22,989 nt of DNA. Origin: Nitrospirota bacterium (GTDB lineage Bacteria > Nitrospirota > Thermodesulfovibrionia > Thermodesulfovibrionales > JdFR-88). The stretch's first letter is position 1; each line of letters begins with the position of its first letter. The notes under the pieces are model-generated. The model did not search any database. It had not been told where the DNA came from and was given only the letters and a program-made list of their open reading frames with translations. Positions 7,995 to 14,105 of the stretch are shown one piece after another. The position numbers and the translations under genes were made by a program. The stretch spans positions 1 to 22,989 of the forward strand of contig JAJYGJ010000004.1 of assembly GCA_021790695.1 (NCBI GenBank), given 5' to 3'.

Positions 7995-8717
7995 GTGGGT
8001 TTCCGTACAAAGGCCATAAGCCGCCTCCTCGACGCCGTCATGGACGGTTTCTTTCCGTCGCGCTGCCCGTCCTGCGGCCAATCGTCCTTCGGCTCCGCGT
8101 ATGCCCCCTTTTGCGAGGGCTGCTGGGGCGGGATTTCTCCCTGGGAAGGCCCCTGCTGTGATGTCTGCCGCGAGCCGCTTGACTCGGAGCACGCCGTGCG
8201 CTGCGCGGCGTGTCTTGAGGAGGAGCCCGCGTATAAGAGGGCTTTCGTCTTCGGGCTTTTCGAGGGCGCGCTCAGAACGGCGATCCACAGTTACAAGTTC
8301 GCTCCGGCCAGGAGGCTTTCCGTCCCGCTGGCCGGACTGCTCCGGGAAAGCGGGCTGCCGCGGGCGGACGCGGTTACCGCCGTGCCGCTTTCAAAAAAGA
8401 GGCTCCTTGAGCGCGGGTTCAACCAGAGCATGCTCCTGGCCAGGCACGTGGCGAAATGGTCCGGGGCCGAGCTTCTTCCCCATGCGCTTGTCAAAAAAAG
8501 GGATACCCCGCCCCAGGCGGGGCTGACAAGGAAGGAGCGGGCGCGCAACCTTCGTGGGGCGTTTCTTGCCGCCCGGGGCGGCTTGACCGGCATGACGGTA
8601 CTGCTTATTGACGACGTAATCACGACCGGGGCCACCGTCAGGGAGTGTTCGAAGGCGCTGGCCGGGGCAGGGGCCGGAACGGTCTTCGTCGCCGCGCTGG
8701 CACGGACGAAGAGATGA
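7995..8717 (+). CDS. comF: ComF-family phosphoribosyltransferase-like protein
   Basis: The 240-residue product has the ComF layout: an N-terminal zinc-ribbon region with CPSCG (C24/C27), CEGC (C40/C43), CDVC (C55/C58) and CAAC (C70/C73), followed by a type I PRTase domain. That domain has VPLSKKRLLERGFNQ and the PRPP-binding motif IDDVITTGAT (about 205-214). Homologues (ComF, GntX) are linked to DNA uptake or processing in competent bacteria, but the biochemical role is poorly defined, so competence should not be assumed. The start is a GTG 4 nt after the purA stop. An ATG at 8040 (residue 16) is an alternative that keeps every motif. It is the last gene of the serine/purine operon. Confidence 0.92.
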   Translation: MGFRTKAISRLLDAVMDGFFPSRCPSCGQSSFGSAYAPFCEGCWGGISPWEGPCCDVCREPLDSEHAVRCAACLEEEPAYKRAFVFGLFEGALRTAIHSYKFAPARRLSVPLAGLLRESGLPRADAVTAVPLSKKRLLERGFNQSMLLARHVAKWSGAELLPHALVKKRDTPPQAGLTRKERARNLRGAFLAARGGLTGMTVLLIDDVITTGATVRECSKALAGAGAGTVFVAALARTKR

Positions 8718-8753
8718 GGGGGAAAGGGGTTTGAGTCAGATTTGCGGGGCAAT

Positions 8754-8913
8754 GCCGGCATCTGCCTGTCCTTTCATGCGGTCACGCGGTTCCGGGCGTG
8801 TCCCGAGAGGGCCGGTTGAATCCTCTTTAGGGCGAAGAGCAAAGAGCCGGCGGGATGCGGCGCTGCGCATCCGTCCGCCTGTTCCCTCTCTCAAGGAGCA
8901 GGCAGACGCCGGC
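8754..8913. ncRNA. Candidate structured RNA (orientation unresolved), unidentified class
   Basis: A ~160-nt stretch between comF and the PHP gene folds into a closed, branched structure. The closing stem P1 is 8754-8773 with 8893-8913: GCCGGC/GCCGGC, one A-C mismatch, TCTGCCTG/CAGGCAGA, T-A with a bulged G, and CCTT/AAGG. P2 is CACGC/GCGTG (8783-8787/8796-8800). P3 is GAGAGG/CCTCTC (8805-8810/8885-8890). P4 is GCCGG/CCGGC (8811-8815/8847-8851) capped by CTCTT/AAGAG (8823-8827/8835-8839). P5 is GGATGCG/CGCATCC (8853-8859/8866-8872). The loop GGCG at 8831-8834 could pair with CGCC at 8876-8879 as a pseudoknot. It was compared by eye with the common riboswitches, SRP RNA, tmRNA and 6S; none fitted convincingly, although a 6S-like alternative rod cannot be excluded. 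A small mobile element with terminal inverted repeats would also give the outer stem. Confidence 0.4.
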
Positions 8914-8953
8914 TCCGTAATTGTTGACGCTCAGGGCGGGAGAAAATGAAAAG

Positions 8954-8983
8954 TTTACATTTTGCCCTTGAATCAATTATCTT
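8954..8983 (+). promoter_or_regulatory. Candidate promoter of the PHP gene, implying a leaderless start
   Basis: TTTACA (8954-8959) and TATCTT (8978-8983) are spaced by 18 nt. Transcription would begin at about the A of the ATG at 8990, and no Shine-Dalgarno sequence is present there. The surrounding AT-rich stretch contrasts with the GC-rich flanks. Confidence 0.4.
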
Positions 8984-8989
8984 TTTAGA

Positions 8990-9649
8990 ATGATCGATTT
9001 GCACACGCACACCGTATTGAGCGATGGCGAGCTGCTGCCCTTTGAACTCGTGCGGAGGGCCGCCGTCGCCGGTTACAGGGCGATCGGCATTACCGACCAC
9101 GTCGACTCCTCCAATATCGACTTCGTGATCCCCAGGATCGTAAAGGCCGCCGGCAAACTGAAGGGCGCAATGCCGGGGCTGGAGGTGGTGCCGGGGGCCG
9201 AGATAACGCACGCGCCGCCCGGGCTTGTGAGGGACCTTGTGAAAGAGGCCAGGGGACTTGGCGCCTGCATTGTCGTGGTGCACGGGGAGACGCTGGCGGA
9301 GCCGGTGGCGGAGGGCACAAACCGGGCCGCCATCGAAGCCGGGGCGGACATACTGGCCCATCCCGGCCTGATAAGCATAGAGGACATCCTCTTCGCAATG
9401 GAAAAATCCGTCGCGCTGGAGATCACCGCGAGGAAGGGCCACTCGATCGCCAACGGCCATGTCGCCCAGGCGGCCGTGAAGTTCGGGGCCCAGATAGTCA
9501 TCAATACGGACGCCCACGCCCCGGGCGACCTGGTGACCAGGATTGAGGCCGAAAGGATACTGATGGGGGCCGGGATCGGCAGCGAGCGCATCTCCCCGGT
9601 ATTCGATACGGCCAGGAGCATCCTTGAAAGGGCGTTGAGGAGGAACTGA
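8990..9649 (+). CDS. PHP-domain metal-dependent phosphohydrolase
   Basis: The 219-residue stand-alone PHP-family protein has the metal ligands in order: H5 and H7 (DLHTHT), H37 (TDH), E71 (GAEITH), H98 (VVHGE), H124 (LAHPG), and D174 with H176 (NTDAH). Known relatives include histidinol-phosphate phosphatases and small phosphoesterases that use a di- or trinuclear metal site. The substrate cannot be read from sequence. The ATG immediately precedes IDLHTHT, which is the usual N-terminus for short PHP proteins. No ribosome-binding site is visible and a candidate promoter sits right in front. The downstream TPR gene begins 6 nt after the stop, so the two are probably co-transcribed. Confidence 0.9.
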   Translation: MIDLHTHTVLSDGELLPFELVRRAAVAGYRAIGITDHVDSSNIDFVIPRIVKAAGKLKGAMPGLEVVPGAEITHAPPGLVRDLVKEARGLGACIVVVHGETLAEPVAEGTNRAAIEAGADILAHPGLISIEDILFAMEKSVALEITARKGHSIANGHVAQAAVKFGAQIVINTDAHAPGDLVTRIEAERILMGAGIGSERISPVFDTARSILERALRRN

Positions 9650-9655
9650 AATCAG

Positions 9656-10384
9656 ATGCCGCGGTCAATAAAAAAACCCGTAAAAAAACAGTCCGCGAAA
9701 AGGACCGGGGCTGAAGACATACCTGTTTACAGCGATCTGAGGGAGGGCATCGCCAGACGCAAAAAGACGTTTGTCTCTGTCGCCGTAACGGTCGCCGCCG
9801 TCCTTGCCGTCGCCGCGGGCCTTTATTTTCACCACGAGAGCGCGGTGGCCAGGGCGAACTATTATAACGCCAGGGGTTACGCCGTTTTCTACGGGCTCTC
9901 CCCGGAAACGCCCGCCGCCGGCGCGCAGAGATACGCTCAGGCCCTTTCATGGTTTGAAAAGGCATACGGCGCCAGGGCGTCCGCCTATTCGCTTTACTAT
10001 ATCGGGGCCTCCCGGTATGAGCTTGGGCAGTATGACCAGGCCGTAAAGGCGCTTTCCCGCGTCCGGAGCCTCTATCCCGACGACGCGCAGTTCGTGCCCC
10101 TGTCGCTTTACAAGACCGCCATGATCGAACTACAGCTTGGCAAAAAAGGCGAGGCCCTGAAATACCTGAGGATGATGGAGAACTCCCGGTTTGACGCCCT
10201 CAAGGACATGGCCTATTATGAGGACGCAAGGCTTCTTGAATCCATGGGGAAAAAAGACGCGGCCTCACGGAAGTTCGAGGAGCTGATCGGGAAGTTCCCG
10301 CAGTCTCCATACGCCGTCGATATCGAGGCCCAACGGGCCGCCGGGAAAGCCCCTTCCAAACAAACGCCAAAACCCGCCAGATAG
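9656..10384 (+). CDS. Single-pass membrane-anchored tetratricopeptide-repeat protein
   Basis: The 242-residue product has a basic, Lys/Arg-rich cytoplasmic N-terminus (residues 1-37), one hydrophobic segment (about 39-58, VSVAVTVAAVLAVAAGLYF) and an extracytoplasmic region of TPR-like helices. Tandem TPR signatures appear in the SWFEKAY, YYIGASRYELGQYDQAVKAL and YEDARLLESMGKKDAASRKFEELIGKFPQSPYA blocks. The C-terminus is Lys/Pro-rich. The architecture recalls the YfgM/TPR_21 type of periplasmic scaffold, but no specific orthologue is recognised. GAGGAGG at 9637-9643 lies 12 nt before the ATG. A CCCGG/CCGGG hairpin follows the stop codon. Confidence 0.82.
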   Translation: MPRSIKKPVKKQSAKRTGAEDIPVYSDLREGIARRKKTFVSVAVTVAAVLAVAAGLYFHHESAVARANYYNARGYAVFYGLSPETPAAGAQRYAQALSWFEKAYGARASAYSLYYIGASRYELGQYDQAVKALSRVRSLYPDDAQFVPLSLYKTAMIELQLGKKGEALKYLRMMENSRFDALKDMAYYEDARLLESMGKKDAASRKFEELIGKFPQSPYAVDIEAQRAAGKAPSKQTPKPAR

Positions 10385-10401
10385 ACGCCCGGGATTATCA
10401 A

Positions 10402-10476
10402 GACAACCGGGACGGCTTTCAACGAAAACCGATTTCGGGTTCTCCGGATTTTGCGCGGGTGTCATCCCGGCTTGTC
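10402..10476. repeat. Imperfect palindromic element in the TPR-chemoreceptor gap
   Basis: GACAACCGGGA (10402-10412) is complementary to TCCCGG plus TTGTC (10465-10476) with a single bulged C at 10471. The 256-nt gap 10385-10640 otherwise holds only a CCCGG/CCGGG hairpin right after the TPR stop and the chemoreceptor ribosome-binding site. It could be a degraded REP/MITE or a terminator-like fold. Confidence 0.4.
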
Positions 10477-10640
10477 CTGAATCCTTCCCGGCAGGCCGTT
10501 ATACAGGTCCCTCATCGGAAAGATTCCGCCCGATTTTGGGACGGTCCTAATCAATTGCCTGATTTGTGACGATATAAGTAATGAAAAGCAGTTTATTACC
10601 CGGGAAATTTAAAAACCGGGGCGCAACCGAGGAGGATGAC

Positions 10641-12233
10641 GTGAACGTCAGGAGACTTCTGCTTACCGTGGGGATCACCAACGCGGTTATTATGGGTCTT
10701 ATACTTTCCATATTCATCGTATATACAGGCAAGGCCAGGGCCAGGACGGCAAAGATGGTACACGTGGACCAGGCCCTGCTGCTGGACCTGGACAACATGT
10801 ACGCCCAGGGGCTGCAAACCGGCCAGGCGACCAGGAACATCCTCCTGAACCCCGGGGACGAAAAGGCCAGGCGCAATTACGCCGTTGCCGACGGGAAATT
10901 CGTCAGTGCGAATGAAGACTCGCTCAATCTGTCCTCGGACGCGATGAGGGACAAGCTGACGGAGGTGCAATCGCTCTGGTCAGATGACGGCCGGCTGAAG
11001 ACCCGGGTCCAGCAGCTCGCCGAGGCGGGCAAAAAAGCGGACGCGGTGGCGCTCCTGGTAAAAAGCGAAACCCCGGCGTGGAGGCAGGTCCGAAGCGCGC
11101 TTCTGGGCCTGATCAAAGACCAGAGAGAGGTCTTCGGCAAAGGGCTCGCGGACTATGAGGAGGAGGCCAGGGCGGGCACCCTGCTGATGGTGTCCGTGAT
11201 AGTGGTCTCGCTTATCGGTTTTTCCGCCTTTCTCTTTTTCATCAACAGGGCCACCCTGAAAAACATGTCAAGCGCCCTCGAGTGCCTGGACACCCTGGAG
11301 CGCGGGGACCTGGCGGAGAAAAACAAGATAACCGACGGCGGCAACTTCATGAAGGATATATATAACCGCATCCTGGATACGCTCGGGGGCACGGTCCTGA
11401 ACCTCAAGAAGGTCGCGAAGGTCGTGGAGGAAGACCTGGGCGGCCTCCTGGGAAAGATAGAGGAAATCGGCCGGAGCGCCACGGAGCAGATGTCCAAGAT
11501 AGACCAGGCGGCCTCGGCCACGACCGAGATATCCCAGACGATCATGGACGTGGCCAGTAACGCCAGCAACGCCTCCGAAGCGGCCAGGGAGACCTCCGGG
11601 ATTGCGGAAAACGGCAAAGACGCCGTCAGGAAGGCCTCGCTGGCCATGACCGGCCTCGCGGAATCGGTGAGGGAATCCGCCGCGACGATAAGGGAGCTGG
11701 GCAACAGTTCGCAGGAGATCGGAGACATCATTTCCGTGATCAATGATATAGCGGACCAGACCAACCTGCTTGCGCTCAACGCGGCGATAGAGGCGGCGAG
11801 GGCCGGAGAGCAGGGCAGGGGTTTTGCGGTAGTGGCCGAAGAGGTGAGAAAACTGGCCGAGAAGACCTCCAGGGCGACAGGGGAGATAACCACAAAGATA
11901 AAGACCATCCAGGGCAAGTCCGCCGCCAGTGTCGAGGCGATGGAAAAAAGCACGCGCGACGCCGAGGAGGGCGTCTCCGTGGCAAGCGGCGCGATGGCCG
12001 CGCTGGATGAGGTAGTGTCCGCCATTCAAAAGGCCATGGACATGATACACAGGATAGCGGCCGCAACCGAACAGCAGTCGCAGGCCTCGGAAGAGGTCGC
12101 CAAAAGCATGGAAAATGTGTCGGGGATCGTGACCAGGACAAATCAGATGCTTGAAGACGCAAAAGGCATAATGCAGAGGCTTGACGGGCACTCAAAGACG
12201 CTCGACCGCAGCGTAAGCTGGTTCAGCGTGTAG
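10641..12233 (+). CDS. Methyl-accepting chemotaxis protein
   Basis: Transmembrane chemoreceptor that signals to CheA/CheW. The chosen GTG start is 5 nt behind GGAGG (10631-10635) and gives 530 residues. An upstream ATG at 10581 lacks a ribosome-binding site and adds 20 charged residues before the membrane segment. TM1 is about 6-28. A periplasmic all-helical domain (about 30-178) resembles the four-helix-bundle sensor class. TM2 is about 180-202, then a HAMP-like linker (LERGDL) without the usual Pro. The signalling domain is unmistakable, with hairpin tip NLLALNAAIEAARAGEQGRGFAVVAEEVRKLAE (split: about 375-389 and 390-407). The end, SVSWFSV, resembles the usual hydrophobic MCP terminus; there is no CheR-tethering pentapeptide. 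No che or flagellar genes lie nearby, so the ligand and pathway are unknown. Confidence 0.95.
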   Translation: MNVRRLLLTVGITNAVIMGLILSIFIVYTGKARARTAKMVHVDQALLLDLDNMYAQGLQTGQATRNILLNPGDEKARRNYAVADGKFVSANEDSLNLSSDAMRDKLTEVQSLWSDDGRLKTRVQQLAEAGKKADAVALLVKSETPAWRQVRSALLGLIKDQREVFGKGLADYEEEARAGTLLMVSVIVVSLIGFSAFLFFINRATLKNMSSALECLDTLERGDLAEKNKITDGGNFMKDIYNRILDTLGGTVLNLKKVAKVVEEDLGGLLGKIEEIGRSATEQMSKIDQAASATTEISQTIMDVASNASNASEAARETSGIAENGKDAVRKASLAMTGLAESVRESAATIRELGNSSQEIGDIISVINDIADQTNLLALNAAIEAARAGEQGRGFAVVAEEVRKLAEKTSRATGEITTKIKTIQGKSAASVEAMEKSTRDAEEGVSVASGAMAALDEVVSAIQKAMDMIHRIAAATEQQSQASEEVAKSMENVSGIVTRTNQMLEDAKGIMQRLDGHSKTLDRSVSWFSV

Positions 12234-12277
12234 GGACTGCCTTACGCGGGTGTCAAGCGCGGGCAATGCCCGGGCAA

Positions 12278-12525
12278 GTAAACCTTAACGTTGCATTGAA
12301 GTCCGTCATACCGGCCCCGCATCGCGGTACGGGGCAAACTCCAGCCGGTATCCAGCGACGTTGTCTTTAAAGTCGCCGGATTCCGGATTACTACCTCCGG
12401 AATGACGGCAAGAAGTCCACTTGCGGTGAATTCATGTTTGCCTCCGGAAACAGCCTTTAAACTGACCGCCAACAATATTTTGAAATGCTTTCGAAGCCCC
12501 GATTTGTGCAACTGTAAGGTGAATA
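12278..12525 (+). repeat. Left copy of a ~245-bp inverted repeat flanking the lytic transglycosylase gene
   Basis: From GTAAACC (12278-12284) to about 12525 this is the reverse complement of 13809-14051. By hand alignment I count six or so substitutions and one 5-nt insertion (TTAAC after GTAAACC), about 97 % identity. It contains the 106-nt foldable core described separately plus a ~115-nt conserved tail reaching toward the transglycosylase gene. The 400-nt gap 12234-12633 holds no convincing gene; its remainder is GC-rich with a weak GGGC/GCCC hairpin at about 12260-12272. Confidence 0.95.
12303..12408 (+). repeat. MITE/REP-like palindromic core (left copy)
   Basis: The ends CCGTCAT (12303-12309) and ATGACGG (12402-12408) are complementary. 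Inside are two hairpins: ATACCGGC/GCCGGTAT (12308-12315/12344-12351, with an inner CCCCG/CGGGG stem) and ATTCCGGA/TCCGGAAT (12380-12387/12396-12403). Such short palindromic units with CCGTCAT...ATGACGG ends are typical of non-autonomous dispersed repeats. Confidence 0.7.
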
Positions 12526-12633
12526 CAAACGGGCGGTTAAGCGAAGGACCCCCCGGTTTGTGTGCGCCGGGAATAAATCCATGTGCGCGTTCCGGCAATA
12601 AAGCCTGAAAATCGCGCGGATATTAAAGGCGTC

Positions 12634-13707
12634 CTATCTGCTTGCCACCATGCATAAGGAGCGGTATTGCCGGGGGGGAAGCAGTATTTTCTGCCCGCGC
12701 CTGATAAACCTCCTTGACCGCCTGGTATTCAGGTTGTTCAGTTCCGCGATCACCACGGACGGAAGCCCGAACCTCCTTGCGATCCCGTAGAGCGTGTCTC
12801 TCCTTCCGGCCGTGTACGACCTCAGCGGAAGCCTCTGCTCCGGGGAGAGCCTGCCCAGGTTGTCCAGGAAGGTCATCAGGGTGTTTTTGGGTATCCTCAG
12901 GATATAGGCCTTGACATCGAGCGGAGTGCACCATCTTGTCAGCTCGGGGTTCAGGGCCCTTATCGTGCCGACGCTTGCGTCCGCGCACCTGGCCGCCACC
13001 CCGAGATCGAGCGGCCGCCAGATCACGACCTCGTCGTAGGAAAGGCGGCTCCGGTAGTCTATGCCTGTAAACCCGTGGCTTTTGGGGTTCAGGGCTATGG
13101 TGCTGGCCGCCAGGAATTTGGGTACGTAGTTGCTCGTCTCCGTCTTGATGCTTTCCGTCCGGTAAAGGCCCCAGAAGCTGTCGGCGCGCTCCGTCCGGAC
13201 TGCGTGCTGGATGGCCCCCTCTCCGGCGTTATACGCAGCCATGGCGAGTCCCCAGGACCCGAATATGTCGTGCAGGTTGTTCAGATACATGGCCGCCGCG
13301 ATGGTGGATTTTATGGGGTCTCGCCTTTCGTCTATCCACCAGTTTATTTTCAGGCCGTATTTCTTTGCGGTGGCGTACATGAACTGCCATGGGCCGACCG
13401 CGCTGGCCCTGGACCTGGCATACGGGTTGAATCCGCTTTCTATCATCGACAGAAAGACGATGTCCCCGGGGATGTTGTTCTCGGAAAGGATGCGCCTCAT
13501 CGCCTGGGTGTATTGGCTCGAACGGGCAAGCCAGAGGGCAAAGGGCTTTCTCAGGGTGTCCGTGAAGAGGTTCACGTATTTGGCCACGGCCTTCTCCGCA
13601 AGTGGGCTGTCCTCCAGGGTGGACAGGAAACCGCCGTTGTCCGCGGCCCGCGCGCCGTGAACAAAAACGGATGTGACCAGGATCACAACAAGAAGACACC
13701 GTCTCAT
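12634..13707 (-). CDS. MltD-like lytic murein transglycosylase (SLT + LysM)
   Basis: Cleaves the MurNAc-GlcNAc bond of peptidoglycan, forming 1,6-anhydroMurNAc, in the periplasm. The 357-residue product has a signal peptide (residues 1-22, MRRCLLVVILVTSVFVHGARAA; no lipobox is evident). A family-1 SLT domain (about 60-190) carries the catalytic Glu in MIESGFNPYARS (E90), the GPWQFM and AAYNAGEGAI motifs. One C-terminal LysM domain (about 298-345, DTLYGIARRFGLPSVVIAELNNL) binds glycan. AAAGGGGGC just ahead of the ATG at 13707 supports this start. The frame stays open 75 codons further upstream into the right repeat copy, but that extension is repeat-derived and would bury the signal peptide. 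The gene is alone on its strand between two inverted repeats, which suggests a movable or invertible unit. Confidence 0.93.
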   Translation of the reverse strand: MRRCLLVVILVTSVFVHGARAADNGGFLSTLEDSPLAEKAVAKYVNLFTDTLRKPFALWLARSSQYTQAMRRILSENNIPGDIVFLSMIESGFNPYARSRASAVGPWQFMYATAKKYGLKINWWIDERRDPIKSTIAAAMYLNNLHDIFGSWGLAMAAYNAGEGAIQHAVRTERADSFWGLYRTESIKTETSNYVPKFLAASTIALNPKSHGFTGIDYRSRLSYDEVVIWRPLDLGVAARCADASVGTIRALNPELTRWCTPLDVKAYILRIPKNTLMTFLDNLGRLSPEQRLPLRSYTAGRRDTLYGIARRFGLPSVVIAELNNLNTRRSRRFIRRGQKILLPPRQYRSLCMVASR

Positions 13708-13808
13708 CACGCCCCCTTTTTTCAACCCCATCTTTTCTATCTCAAGCGGGCGCGGGTTGTCAAGTTTTTTTTCCTTCGCCTTTTTAAGGATCAGTTTGAG
13801 AAGGGCCT

Positions 13809-14051
13809 TGTTTACCTTGCAGTTGCACAAATCGGGGCTTCGAAAGCATGTCAAAATATTGTTGGCGGTCAGTTTAAAGGCTGTTTCCGGAGGCAAACAT
13901 GAATTCACCGCAAGTGGACTTCTTGCCGTCATTCCGGAAGTAGTAATCCGGAATCCGGCGACTTTAAAGACGACGTCGCTGGATACCGGCTGGAGTTTGC
14001 CCCGTACCGCGATGCGGGGCCGGTATGACGGACTTTAATGCAACGGTTTAC
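13809..14051 (-). repeat. Right copy of the ~245-bp inverted repeat
   Basis: Reverse complement of 12278-12525 at about 97 % identity, ending with GGTTTAC at 14045-14051. It occupies most of the gap between the transglycosylase start and bamA. Its outermost bases form the -35 box of the candidate bamA promoter. The inner end merges into a non-repeated ~100-nt stretch (13708-13808) carrying the transglycosylase ribosome-binding site. Confidence 0.95.
13926..14031 (-). repeat. MITE/REP-like palindromic core (right copy)
   Basis: Same 106-nt unit as at 12303-12408 in the opposite orientation: CCGTCAT at 13926-13932 and ATGACGG at 14025-14031, with both internal hairpins conserved. Equal length in the two copies argues that the fold or its ends are what is maintained, although the copies may simply be recent. 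Confidence 0.7.
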
Positions 14052-14076
14052 AGGTGAGAGCCGGCAGGGTTATACT
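14047..14076 (+). promoter_or_regulatory. Candidate sigma70-type promoter of the bamA-lpxI operon
   Basis: TTTACA (14047-14052) and TATACT (14071-14076) are separated by 18 nt, each close to consensus, about 30 nt before the bamA start. The -35 box straddles the outer boundary of the right inverted repeat. Confidence 0.55.
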
Positions 14077-14105
14077 ACAAGCTCAAAATCCCGGGGAGGA
14101 TGAGG

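Noticed and set aside
8754..8913. Firm identification of the structured element as 6S RNA
   Set aside because: The long closing stem fits, but the best pairing gives branched junctions rather than the 6S rod with a central bubble, and strand is unknown.
8731..8949. 72-codon open frame in the comF-PHP gap
   Set aside because: It has a TTG start, no ribosome-binding site and low-complexity Arg/Ser/Pro composition, and it lies on top of the strongly paired structured element.
10540..10566. Sigma54-like promoter before the chemoreceptor (GG...GC)
   Set aside because: The spacing between GG and GC is 12 rather than 10 and the rest of the consensus is missing.
10600..10640. Possible riboswitch-like CCCGG/CCGGG hairpin before the chemoreceptor start (c-di-GMP type considered)
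   Set aside because: The conserved GEMM core bases are absent and the stem is only 5 bp; it is ordinary leader sequence around a ribosome-binding site.
12402..12608. 68-codon frame over the left repeat copy
   Set aside because: It is simply the translated repeat plus flank, with no ribosome-binding site and no independent protein character.
13708..13932. 75-codon in-frame N-terminal extension of the transglycosylase
   Set aside because: It is encoded mostly by the right repeat copy and the same peptide appears in the left copy. It would bury the signal peptide, and a good ribosome-binding site precedes the ATG at 13707.
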